From assembly GCA_964356705.1 (NCBI GenBank), contig CAYHIN010000026.1, positions 1 through 11,764 on the forward strand: 11,764 nt of DNA, given 5' to 3'. Positions 1-7,793 of this stretch are shown here, in pieces. The position numbers were made by a program, and so were the translations under genes. The notes beneath the pieces are model-generated. The model worked only from the letters and a program-made list of their open reading frames with translations. It ran no database searches and was not told the origin of the DNA. The DNA comes from CAYHIN01 sp964356705 (GTDB taxonomy: Bacteria; Patescibacteriota; Microgenomatia; CAZETR01; Amesbacteraceae). How positions within the stretch are numbered: the first letter of the stretch is position 1; the number at the start of each line of letters is the position of its first letter.

Positions 1-80
1 TGGCGTGAGACATGACGTCTAATGTTTTTTTACCTACGGGATCATCCATTTTGCAATTTTAATCCACTATCTGGTTCATG

Positions 81-93
81 TATACTCCGAGGG
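81..93 (+). promoter_or_regulatory. Candidate -10 element for a leaderless asnB transcript
   Basis: TATACT at 81-86 is a good match to a bacterial -10 box (TATAAT). The spacer CCGAGGG (87-93) places the expected transcription start, about 7 bases after the -10 box, on or next to the ATG at 94. If used, the mRNA would have essentially no 5' leader. The GAGGG at 89-93 directly abuts the ATG and is too close to act as a normal Shine-Dalgarno site. The -35 evidence is poor: at 17-18 bases spacing there is only TTTAAT/TTTTAA (about 57-63), and the better TTGCAA (51-56) lies 24 bases away, which is too far. This is read from sequence only; the start is not proven. Confidence 0.35.
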
Positions 94-1947
94 ATGTGCG
101 GGATTGCAGGAAAAATTTGTCTGGGTGACGATCTTGTGAGAATTTCGGACCTGGAAAGAATGTCGGGGAAAATCATACACAGAGGGCCGGATGATGAAGG
201 AATTTTTGTATCAGAAAACAAGAAAGTGGGTCTGGTCAGTAGGAGACTGGCAATACTAGACTTGTCCGAGAAAGGTCACCAACCCATGGGATTTAGAAAT
301 AGATATTGGATCGTGTTTAACGGCGAAATCTACAACTTTCAGGAAGAGGCCAACAAACTGGCAAAAAAAGGGTATAGGTTCAAATCCAGATCTGACACGG
401 AAGTCATATTGGCTCTGTATCATGAGTATGGCGTTGAGTGCCTGGAAAGACTGAGGGGAATGTTCGCATTTGCGATCTATGATCTGAAAAAAAATATAGT
501 CTTTTTTGCCAGGGATCGAATGGGGAAAAAACCCTTAAAATATTATTGGGATAAAAAGACTTTAATATTTGCATCGGAATTGAAGGCGATACTGACTCAA
601 AAGGAAGTGAGGGCGAGACCTGACTGGCTGGCGATTCATCACTACCTGACTTTTGGCTATTGTCCGGCTCCATTTACGGGATTTGAGAAGATATCAAAGC
701 TGGAGCCGGCCTCCTATATGATCCTGGACTTAAAGTCCGGTCAAATCGAGAAAAAAAGGTATTGGCAATTGGACTTTAGAAACACATTGGACTTGTCTGT
801 CTCTGAGTGGAAAAAGAGAATCTACGACGAGCTCGAAGAATCGGTAAAGCTGAGGATGATATCGGATGTACCAGTAGGGGCTTTTTTATCTGGAGGAGTA
901 GATTCTAGTGCTGTCGTGGCTCTGATGGCAAAAAATACATCTAAGCCCATTAAGACCTTTACCATCGGCTTTGATGACCCCAGGGCGGACGAGAGAAAGT
1001 ATGCAAGAACAATAGCCAACAAATTTGGAACCGACCATTTGGAACTAGTAGTGAGTCCCCAATCCATTGAGGTGTTGCCGGAAATCGTAAAACAATATGA
1101 GGAACCTTTTGCGGATGGAAGTGCAGTGATTACTTATATGATAAGTCAGCTGGCGGGAAAGTTTGTAAAAGTGATTTTAAACGGAGACGGAAGCGATGAA
1201 AGTTTTTGTGGATATTTGCGACACAATAAACTTGCTCGCGATTACGCTCTGAGTCGAGTACCTTGGTTGTCTGAAGTAGGAAGGTCAATTGTTGGTGAAT
1301 GGCCCAGAGGGAAAAGATTTTTGGATCGCCAGAAAGTGGATATACGACACCGCTTCTTGGAATATAACTGTTACTTTACTAGGCCGGACAAGAGAGAGCT
1401 GTATGACAAAGAGATGCTGGCCTATAGCCAAGACAACAGCTCTTATGAACTGTGGAGCGAGAAATGTGATGAGGTGCTGGCTACAAACGTACGAGACTCT
1501 CTGGTGGGAGCCGATCTGGCAAATTATTTTTCCGACAGCCAACTAACTAAAGTTGATATTGCCAGCATGGCCTCGAGTCTGGAGGCCCGGTCGCCATTTA
1601 CTGATCATAAGATGATGGAGCTTTCAGCTCAAATCCCTTACGGACTGAAAGTCCACAACGGGGTAAACAAATTTATTTTGAAAAAGGCACTAGAGGGATT
1701 GGTACCCAGGGAAAATCTGTACAGAAAAAAGATGGGGTTTACAATACCTTTGGATAAATGGTTTACCGGCGAGCTACGTGAATATATGATCTCACAGATC
1801 AACTCAAGAAAATCTATAGCAAAAACTCTGTTTAAAACGTCTGAGGTAAAAAGAATGCTGACCGAACACTCTTCCAAATCTGACTACGGTCCTAAACTGT
1901 GGAGTCTTTTGACACTGGACTTGTGGTATCAAAGCTATTTTAGTTAG
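94..1947 (+). CDS. asnB: Glutamine-hydrolysing asparagine synthase / AsnB-type amidotransferase, complete (617 aa)
   Basis: Cytoplasmic two-domain enzyme that releases ammonia from glutamine and uses it, with ATP, to amidate aspartate or, in some surface-glycan loci, another carboxylate such as a uronic acid. I chose ATG 94, not ATG 22, because the class II glutaminase nucleophile must be residue 2: the protein then begins MCGIAG with Cys2. Glutaminase motifs follow in order: HRGPDDEG (29-36), SRRLAILDLS (49-58), NGEIYNF (76-82) and SDTEVIL (100-106). The synthetase half has the PPi loop SGGVDSS (266-272), GDGSDE (364-369; GDGADE or GDGGDE is commoner) and a late GFTIPLDKW motif. All key residues appear intact and the length is normal for bacterial AsnB. 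It is the only plus-strand gene and converges on the glycan block with overlapping stops, so it has its own promoter. Aspartate as substrate is the default reading; a sugar-acid substrate is inferred from context only. Confidence 0.93.
   Translation: MCGIAGKICLGDDLVRISDLERMSGKIIHRGPDDEGIFVSENKKVGLVSRRLAILDLSEKGHQPMGFRNRYWIVFNGEIYNFQEEANKLAKKGYRFKSRSDTEVILALYHEYGVECLERLRGMFAFAIYDLKKNIVFFARDRMGKKPLKYYWDKKTLIFASELKAILTQKEVRARPDWLAIHHYLTFGYCPAPFTGFEKISKLEPASYMILDLKSGQIEKKRYWQLDFRNTLDLSVSEWKKRIYDELEESVKLRMISDVPVGAFLSGGVDSSAVVALMAKNTSKPIKTFTIGFDDPRADERKYARTIANKFGTDHLELVVSPQSIEVLPEIVKQYEEPFADGSAVITYMISQLAGKFVKVILNGDGSDESFCGYLRHNKLARDYALSRVPWLSEVGRSIVGEWPRGKRFLDRQKVDIRHRFLEYNCYFTRPDKRELYDKEMLAYSQDNSSYELWSEKCDEVLATNVRDSLVGADLANYFSDSQLTKVDIASMASSLEARSPFTDHKMMELSAQIPYGLKVHNGVNKFILKKALEGLVPRENLYRKKMGFTIPLDKWFTGELREYMISQINSRKSIAKTLFKTSEVKRMLTEHSSKSDYGPKLWSLLTLDLWYQSYFS
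1944..1947. other. Convergent stop-codon overlap (TTAG)
   Basis: The TAG stop of asnB occupies 1945-1947 on the plus strand and the TAA stop of the GT2 gene occupies 1944-1946 on the minus strand. The two convergent genes therefore overlap by 4 bases. I see no GC-rich hairpin with a T tract on either strand near this junction, so transcripts from the two sides probably run into each other or are ended by a factor-dependent mechanism inside the opposite gene. Confidence 0.9.
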
Positions 1948-2762
1948 TATCCACTGGGAGAGTGTACAAATCGGCGCTTTATATACTTTAGAGGAGTTTG
2001 GATACTGGCGATAAAACTGTACCATGCATCTCTCTTCTTCCAAGGGTCGGCAATATATTCTTCGTGGGGTAGATAAAAAGACTTGGGGTACATGAAAGTA
2101 TCTGGAAATGTGTGGCCTAAATCATATTTGTACTTAAATGATCTTTTCATGGTAATAGAGTCTGATTTTGACCTATGGAGATGGGTCGTGTGTAAATATC
2201 CTTGGTCCATGAATATCCCATGAAAAGGGGTTCTGTCTTGGATTAGGGTTTCATTGTTATCAAATAGTCCTTGCTGACCGTGGGGTCTACCAAAGTGGAG
2301 ACCGGGAATACTGGTGTTGATGAACCTGATGTTCATGTGGCCAGTGTGGTCTTTAATTGTATATCTTCCAGCCGATTCGTCTTGGTAGTGAAAGACATCA
2401 CCGACCAGATTTGAGTATGGGTGGACTAAATATTCCAAGTTTTTCCCCGAGTGAATAAGATCCACAGCCTCTGAAATGGCGGCTTGGGGCCAGATCTCGT
2501 CTCCGTCTAGCATCATGATCCAATCAGAACTGGTCTCTTCTAACATCTTTTGCCGAGCTTTTGTAAATGAGTCTTTGTCTAAATCCCCTGCTTGATGAAA
2601 CTTTATCTTGGAACTACTAATCGATTTGATAATCTTTACTGTATCATCTGTAGAATTGTTATCCCACACCATAATCTCGTCGACATAATCAATGATCGAA
2701 TTCAAAGCGTACCAGATCCAATTTTGCTCATTTCTAACCAGTGTGTGAACCACTATCTTCAT
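1944..2762 (-). CDS. Family 2 glycosyltransferase, soluble GT-A type (272 aa)
   Basis: Predicted cytoplasmic inverting glycosyltransferase that moves a sugar from a nucleotide donor to a lipid-linked or sugar acceptor. The N-terminus has the GT2 pattern of a first strand (MKIVVHTLVRNE, 1-12), the donor-contact motif DNNSTDDT (34-41) and the metal-binding DxD-type motif LDGDE (85-89). A histidine-rich stretch HTTHLH (191-196) lies in the C-terminal half, where related small GT2 proteins carry acceptor-site residues. No convincing membrane helix or signal peptide is visible, so it is not a processive polymerase or a dolichol-phosphate-mannose synthase with anchors. Length is normal for a single-domain GT2. 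Its ATG overlaps the TGA of the flippase gene as ATGA (2759-2762) and no Shine-Dalgarno site precedes it, which suggests translational coupling. It is the last gene of the minus-strand block. The sugar and acceptor cannot be told from sequence. Confidence 0.9.
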   Translation of the reverse strand: MKIVVHTLVRNEQNWIWYALNSIIDYVDEIMVWDNNSTDDTVKIIKSISSSKIKFHQAGDLDKDSFTKARQKMLEETSSDWIMMLDGDEIWPQAAISEAVDLIHSGKNLEYLVHPYSNLVGDVFHYQDESAGRYTIKDHTGHMNIRFINTSIPGLHFGRPHGQQGLFDNNETLIQDRTPFHGIFMDQGYLHTTHLHRSKSDSITMKRSFKYKYDLGHTFPDTFMYPKSFYLPHEEYIADPWKKRDAWYSFIASIQTPLKYIKRRFVHSPSGY

Positions 2763-4015
2763 CTATTTTTATTGTGAAAAAAGTAAACCAGACACATAAA
2801 ACCCAGCACAATCTGACTAATCAATACACTGATGGCAATGCCCGAAGTCTGATAGATAGGAATGAGCCAGGTGCCCGCAGCAAGAATCACAATTCCTTGG
2901 ACAACTGCTGTCCAAAAGAAAATCTTGGGGGTGCGCATAAAATATAGAATAAAGTCTCGAAGGGGGTTGCCGGCCATAAAGACAATCTGGGCCAGAAGGA
3001 GGACCAGAAATGGCGCCAATGATGCGAGATACTCGCTTCCGGCAAAATATACGACTATGTAGGCGGTCGGGACCATAAGTAGACTGACTCCGAGACCGAT
3101 CAGAGTGGAGAAGATGGAGGCTTTTTTGAGATAATTCCTGGCATCGACTCCATCTGACTTATTGGCAAACTTTGCCGAAGTAACCGCTCCTATGGCTACT
3201 GATAGTTGGGGCAAAAATGAAACCATAGTCACTGCCAAAGAGTAGGTACCGACAGTGGATAAAGATAAGTATTTACTGGCCAAAAAGATGTCAAGTCTGG
3301 ATACGACAGCTGATAACATACTGAAAGAGGCGGTCCATTTGTTGAAATCCCAAAAGTGAAAAGCATGATCTTTGCTTGAAGGAGCGGAAAAAATCTTACG
3401 ATCTAGCCAGAACCAAGATAGGACAAAACTAATAAATGATGTGAGACTAAATACTAAAAGAGCAGAATAAGCATCGATGCGTGTAAACCAAGACAAGATC
3501 CACAGAAACATGAGTCTGACAAGATTTGACCCAATCTGAAGGCCACCCCAGACCACAAATTTTTGCATGGCCTGGAGCATGGTAAAAGCGTACGACGCCA
3601 ATACATAGGAGAACACACCAAAACCTACGACCGGCAGAACTCTTTGTAGACTGGGCTGTCCGAGAAGCCGGGCTATGGTTGAGGAAAAAACCATGAGTCC
3701 GACCCAACTTACTACTCCTAAAACAATTTTTGTCTTTAGGGCAAAATTGGCATACCCTAGATACTTTTCAGAGTTTCGATGTTCGCCTATGAAGCGAATT
3801 ATCCCTTGACCCATACCCACGTCAGCCACAGTGACTATAGTAATGAGAATGGTAAGACAAAGAGTGAATAGTCCATATTCTGAAGATCCCAAGACTCGAG
3901 CGAGAACTAGGTAGAAGACGGCTCCCAAGCCCGCTGATGCAAAAGTAGAAATGGTGGTAATGGAAGACTGACGGACTGTCTGGGTGTTTAGAAGAGTTTT
4001 GATTCGCTTGTACAT
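2759..4015 (-). CDS. Wzx/RfbX-like polysaccharide flippase (418 aa)
   Basis: Integral membrane protein of the MOP (multidrug/oligosaccharidyl-lipid/polysaccharide) exporter superfamily, expected to flip undecaprenyl-linked oligosaccharide across the cytoplasmic membrane. A short basic N-terminus is followed by the typical first helix and the family signature ARVLGSSEYGLFTL (39-52). Hydrophobic segments recur through the whole protein, compatible with about 12 helices, and it ends in a short basic tail (HNKNR). Length is at the low end of the usual range and I see no gap. The start at 4015 lies 28 bases inside the end of the FAD gene; no later Met or GTG/TTG codon would keep the first helix, so this start is preferred. 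An AGGGGAG sits about 14 bases upstream, rather far for a Shine-Dalgarno site. Its stop overlaps the GT2 start. The flanking GT2 and GT-C-like genes agree with a glycan-export role; substrate unknown. Confidence 0.88.
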   Translation of the reverse strand: MYKRIKTLLNTQTVRQSSITTISTFASAGLGAVFYLVLARVLGSSEYGLFTLCLTILITIVTVADVGMGQGIIRFIGEHRNSEKYLGYANFALKTKIVLGVVSWVGLMVFSSTIARLLGQPSLQRVLPVVGFGVFSYVLASYAFTMLQAMQKFVVWGGLQIGSNLVRLMFLWILSWFTRIDAYSALLVFSLTSFISFVLSWFWLDRKIFSAPSSKDHAFHFWDFNKWTASFSMLSAVVSRLDIFLASKYLSLSTVGTYSLAVTMVSFLPQLSVAIGAVTSAKFANKSDGVDARNYLKKASIFSTLIGLGVSLLMVPTAYIVVYFAGSEYLASLAPFLVLLLAQIVFMAGNPLRDFILYFMRTPKIFFWTAVVQGIVILAAGTWLIPIYQTSGIAISVLISQIVLGFMCLVYFFHNKNR

Positions 4016-5277
4016 AACTTGGCTGCTTTCTCCCCTAATTCTACTGCATAATTGGTCCCCCGGTCATAAGGATATACCTGCTGAATGTTTGCAAGAAACA
4101 GATTGTTTACGGGAGTGGTCATAGGAGGAATAAGCTGGGAGTAGTGTGTGGTGACTATGGGCTGGGCAAAAGGGGCTTTGAACACCCAGGAATCCCTAAT
4201 CCAGTCGGACTTGAACTCAGGATTTATCTTTTTTAGTGAAGGCAAAAATTTGTTTATCAACTGTTTGCTCGTAAATCCAAAAAATGGATGATCCGTAGAC
4301 AAATAGTTGCCAACATAGACCAGGTGATCATCTCCGTATGATGCTTGGGGCATAAAGTTTGTATGCTCGACTACAGCCAAAAACGGCATGTTGGACTCGT
4401 TGATATTTAACCAATAAGTGCCGTCTGACAAAAATGGTTTTTTTAAAGCCAAAACAAGATTTACGGCTCCAATCCCATGTAATGACTTGTATTTTTGCTT
4501 GTAGTCGTCTGGCAATGATGGGGTGAGCTTAAAAAAGAGTGGGGTCGGGAGAGTAAAAATCACTTTGTCGAAGATGTATTCTTTTTTTGGCGTTTGGATA
4601 CTGATCTTGCCATCTTTTTCCTCGGAAATTTTTTGCACCTCGCAGTTGTATACAAATGAAGCAGAATTTTGCTTGGCCTTAGTCTCGATGGCGCCCGCTA
4701 AAGATTGGAATCCACCCTCAGGATAACCCAGGCTGGCACTGCGCTTGAATACTCTGGCCCAAAACCAGGTGGCAGAAATAACCGGAGTGAAAGAGGAGAA
4801 TTTTCCATGGAACAGAGGTCCCCATAGCTTATTCCACGACAGCTCTCCCATAGTTGTCTTTATGTATTTTTCTGCCGAGAAGAACTCGAACATCTTCCAA
4901 AATGGATTGAATCGCATCAGAGCCAGACCTACACAAGTACGCAAGCGATCGATCATGGGTAGAGGCGTAAAGGCAAGCAAACTCTTAGGCGAGTCTAGTT
5001 GAGTGATGGATCCGTCTACGAGGGTTGAGGTCTTGGGTCTGACAAAGCGGACTGGGTGGCCGATCTCTTCTGCTAGCTTACGTATCGCCGAGTCTGACAC
5101 GAACCAGTGGTGATAGTGCTGTTCTAACGACCAGTCCCATTTTGAGTCCTTGAATCCCAAGGCCAAGCCGCCTGGGTGCGCCTCTTTTTCGAAAACTGTT
5201 ACTTTTACCCCTCGTTTGGAGAGAAAGTATGCAGCCGAGAGACCAGTAAAACCTGCTCCTATTATCGCCACTTGCAT
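3988..5277 (-). CDS. FAD/NAD(P)-dependent oxidoreductase, amine-oxidase / UGM-like superfamily (429 aa)
   Basis: Flavoprotein with an N-terminal Rossmann fold: the dinucleotide motif GAGFTG (7-12) opens the protein, an acidic residue at the end of the second strand (VFEKE, 28-32) would bind the adenosine ribose, and a GG pair follows (36-37). A His-rich motif EQHYHHWF (52-59) and GYPEGGF (184-190) are recurrent in the uncharacterised branch of this superfamily that occurs in surface-glycan clusters. Near the C-terminus NLFLANIQQVYPYDRGTNYA (392-411) matches the second FAD-contact region of the family. No membrane helix is evident. Relatives include protoporphyrinogen oxidase, phytoene desaturase and UDP-galactopyranose mutase, but none of these assignments is safe. 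The position between a flippase (overlap 28 bases) and a GT-C-like gene (overlap 16 bases) points to modification of a glycan or polyprenyl precursor; this is inference. A weak GGTAAG lies about 7 bases before the ATG. Confidence 0.85.
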   Translation of the reverse strand: MQVAIIGAGFTGLSAAYFLSKRGVKVTVFEKEAHPGGLALGFKDSKWDWSLEQHYHHWFVSDSAIRKLAEEIGHPVRFVRPKTSTLVDGSITQLDSPKSLLAFTPLPMIDRLRTCVGLALMRFNPFWKMFEFFSAEKYIKTTMGELSWNKLWGPLFHGKFSSFTPVISATWFWARVFKRSASLGYPEGGFQSLAGAIETKAKQNSASFVYNCEVQKISEEKDGKISIQTPKKEYIFDKVIFTLPTPLFFKLTPSLPDDYKQKYKSLHGIGAVNLVLALKKPFLSDGTYWLNINESNMPFLAVVEHTNFMPQASYGDDHLVYVGNYLSTDHPFFGFTSKQLINKFLPSLKKINPEFKSDWIRDSWVFKAPFAQPIVTTHYSQLIPPMTTPVNNLFLANIQQVYPYDRGTNYAVELGEKAAKLCTSESKLF

Positions 5278-7793
5278 ATATAACTTACCGTGACTAAAGT
5301 CATCAGGCTTATAATAGAAATAAATAACCCAGGAATGACATATCTTTGAGGCGTGAATGCCACATCATATACTCCTGTGCCTGGTAAAGAAAAGCCATTT
5401 ATGAGACTGTAGAGTGGCGTGCTGTACTGACCTGCTACTTGCCATAAGGGATCGTAGTTTTGCGCAAAGGCGAGTGTAAGTGGTTTGTCTTCTCCTTTGA
5501 TTGTGACTGTGAAATGCGCGGGATTTTTTTTTATATAACTTATTTCTACTTTATTACTTCGGGGTGCAATCGGAATTTTATGAAGCTGATCTGCTTTCTT
5601 TTGGAGGCTTAGCCATATGTCTTTTGGAACTAAGGCGATTGCATTTAGCACGTTAATTTCCCCTGAGCTTTTTATAACAATTTCCTTTGAATTCTTTGCG
5701 AGCCCCACCTCTTTCCAGTAGAAATCGGCTTCTTCGTATTTTTCAGGCTGATCAAAAGTCTCTTTATCACTAGTGTACGTTTGCGTCGATACTTTTCCAA
5801 TTTCGACCTGATTGGAAGTAAATATGATATCTCCACCTTTGGAATGGAACATCACACGTGCCAGTAAGACACAGTCTTTTTTGCAAGATAATTTTGAAAT
5901 TCTCAGATCGTGCTCACCCTCAGATACGGCCCAACCTCCACCAAAATCAAAGTCCTGGTTGTCTAATCTGTATTTTTGTTGGAGAAAATCACGCCATCTG
6001 ATTAAATCTGAGGAATCCCTTTTCCACCACCCTGTTTCGTTTGGTGAAAAATCTAGCTGGCTTGCCGGAAAAAACATGTATTTCTGCGATAGAAAGGAAG
6101 CTGCTGTGTCTGTAATTTTTTTGGTAGATAAAAAATTTGCTTGAGGGAACCTGGAAATCTGCTCCAAAAGGGCGGGGTGTTCCTCTGCAAATATCATAGC
6201 TGAATTAGCCAATTCTGGAGTAGTGTTATAAATCAAATCGGAACCTACCACAAAAGTGGTATTCTCGGGAACAAAAAAAGTGTCCTGGTGGGAGGTAGTG
6301 GATAAAAGGACGACTTCCCCGAAATCTACCCGGCCTGATATCCAGGAGAGGGCTTCTAGCTGATCTATAAAAGTGTGGTGATAACCAACGTCCTCCGGTT
6401 TGAGGCTGTCTCTTTTGGGATCAACAGCTGCCACGCCGAGATAACCTACACTCGAGATATCAAGGAGTTGACCCGAGTATGAAGCTTCGCGAAGAAAGTT
6501 CAAAGTGTCATAGCTACCAACTACACCAGTGGCAAATGGACGCTTTTGAGCCAGGGTTAGCGCATCTGTAGATGGATGGTCAGGACTACCAAATCCCAGA
6601 GGAGGTTTCTTGGGAATCCAAATTATTCCCCCTGGAGTGGATTTGGCTGATAAAAAGGTTGCTAGACTTTGGTATTCCATTGCATGACGAGGTAATGAAA
6701 AAAGACCAGTAGATTCTGTTAATAAGCTCGGGACAGTAATTGTTAATATAAATAATGCGAAAAGAACTGGTATTCGATTGTTTCGAGCCTGAAGAATCTC
6801 AATTGCATAAGAGATTAAAACGCTGTAACAAATGGCCAAAAAGGGGAAAAATTTAGTTGGATCGCGAAAAAGAGAGAAGCCGGGGACGTGCGTGAAGAGC
6901 CATAAATAAACACTTGGCAAAGGTGGATTCGATCCTTTGATAAGAAATAATAAAACTAATGTATTTAAAGACCAAAAAGCAATAGTTTTGTTTCTTTTAT
7001 AAAAAATGATAGGTAGAAAAGCTAATGCTGGAAAGATCAGGAATTCTACCCTGACCTTTGATATTTGCCCAAAAATGTTTTTGGGCCAATGAGGATGAAG
7101 AAAAGAAATCACGTGTGAGATAGATGCGAAGCTTAGATTGTCTACTTGAGAAATGCGACTGTAGCTTACCGGCAAGGATGGGGCGCGGGAAAGAAGTGCA
7201 GGTAATAACCAATAGCCATGTAATGAAGCCAGTGTAATACATGTGAGAAAGGCTGTACGTAAGTGGAATAATATGCGCTTTTTTTCGAATAGAGTAACTG
7301 GTAACAAAAAAAGGGCCAGAACATATATGTATCGGATATCAAGAAAGGATATTGTGCTTACGGTCCAAATGAATTTAATTGGCGAATCAAGATAATAAAT
7401 AGCAAGTGGCAATAGAGAGTAGCCGACTGCCAGACTTAGCTGTCCACCGTCAATCAACATGAGTATGTAAGTATTAACGGCAAACAATAATTGTCCTATT
7501 CGTCTAGCTGATATAGAAAGAGGAAAAGCACTTAAGAGCGCTCCCATGCTGATCCAACTTAGTATAAAGGTTAACACTATGCCAAATACGATTGTGGTCC
7601 AACCAAAATCAATACCCACTCTCGCTGCTAGGCCATAAATTAGCCCGTATGGCCAAGTCCATAGGGTGGATAGAGTAAATACTCCCAAGCCATCGTGGCT
7701 CTGTGGAGTCCAGGCCAATGGTAGAGTCAATAGCTGAGCAGCTTGATCTAAGAATAGATATGGAAAGTCATGTGCTCCAAGAAGTAGGCTCAT
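5262..7793 (-). CDS. Large GT-C-like membrane protein with C-terminal extracytoplasmic domains (843 aa)
   Basis: Residues 1-350 are polytopic membrane sequence; the rest is mostly soluble and ends in one helix (about 819-838) plus a basic tail. The N-terminal loop motif GAHDFPYLFLD (6-16), NTYILMLIDGGQ (107-118) and VPGFSLFRDPTKFF (303-316) resemble GT-C enzymes of the YfhO / arabinofuranosyltransferase (AftD-like) type, which transfer sugars from polyprenyl-phosphate donors outside the membrane. Residues 617-724 (from FGGGW) look like a beta-sandwich, possibly carbohydrate binding, and hold a close Cys pair CKKDC (637-641). Residues 765-815 carry a divergent form of the C-terminal module seen in the neighbours (YDPLW, NGFSLPG). 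The start is set by ATGA overlap with the 54-aa gene; an in-frame TAG at 7806-7808 rules out a longer protein. The membrane helix expected before the GAHD loop is therefore absent. Start and reading frame are secure; the reaction is inferred. Confidence 0.8.
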   Translation of the reverse strand: MSLLLGAHDFPYLFLDQAAQLLTLPLAWTPQSHDGLGVFTLSTLWTWPYGLIYGLAARVGIDFGWTTIVFGIVLTFILSWISMGALLSAFPLSISARRIGQLLFAVNTYILMLIDGGQLSLAVGYSLLPLAIYYLDSPIKFIWTVSTISFLDIRYIYVLALFLLPVTLFEKKRILFHLRTAFLTCITLASLHGYWLLPALLSRAPSLPVSYSRISQVDNLSFASISHVISFLHPHWPKNIFGQISKVRVEFLIFPALAFLPIIFYKRNKTIAFWSLNTLVLLFLIKGSNPPLPSVYLWLFTHVPGFSLFRDPTKFFPFLAICYSVLISYAIEILQARNNRIPVLFALFILTITVPSLLTESTGLFSLPRHAMEYQSLATFLSAKSTPGGIIWIPKKPPLGFGSPDHPSTDALTLAQKRPFATGVVGSYDTLNFLREASYSGQLLDISSVGYLGVAAVDPKRDSLKPEDVGYHHTFIDQLEALSWISGRVDFGEVVLLSTTSHQDTFFVPENTTFVVGSDLIYNTTPELANSAMIFAEEHPALLEQISRFPQANFLSTKKITDTAASFLSQKYMFFPASQLDFSPNETGWWKRDSSDLIRWRDFLQQKYRLDNQDFDFGGGWAVSEGEHDLRISKLSCKKDCVLLARVMFHSKGGDIIFTSNQVEIGKVSTQTYTSDKETFDQPEKYEEADFYWKEVGLAKNSKEIVIKSSGEINVLNAIALVPKDIWLSLQKKADQLHKIPIAPRSNKVEISYIKKNPAHFTVTIKGEDKPLTLAFAQNYDPLWQVAGQYSTPLYSLINGFSLPGTGVYDVAFTPQRYVIPGLFISIISLMTLVTVSYICKWR
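5524..5532 (-). repeat. Nine-base homopolymer (A9 on the coding strand) inside the 843-aa gene
   Basis: A run of nine T on the plus strand encodes the end of Ile754 to the start of Asn757 in the 843-aa protein. It is the longest mononucleotide run I noticed in a coding region here; runs of eight occur at 487-494, 8868-8875 and 10511-10518. A one-base slip would remove the last ~88 residues, including the C-terminal module and anchor helix. The presence is certain; a role in phase variation is not shown. Confidence 0.6.

Noticed and set aside
8..31. Short hairpin AGAC/GTCT followed by seven T, possible terminator of an upstream gene
   Set aside because: Only a 4-bp stem and a 4-base gap before the T run; no upstream gene is visible to support it.
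22..93. 24-codon N-terminal extension of asnB from ATG 22
   Set aside because: It would bury the catalytic Cys that must be residue 2 of the mature class II glutaminase domain; ATG 94 is correct.
2897..2915. Perfect 7-bp hairpin TTGGACA / TGTCCAA with 5-base loop
   Set aside because: It lies inside the flippase coding sequence, has no T tract on the minus (transcribed gene) strand, and is likely a chance inverted repeat.
6997..7242. 81-codon minus-strand frame and other alternative-frame open stretches
   Set aside because: They lie fully within well-supported genes, have no recognisable motifs and do not fit the operon's overlap pattern.
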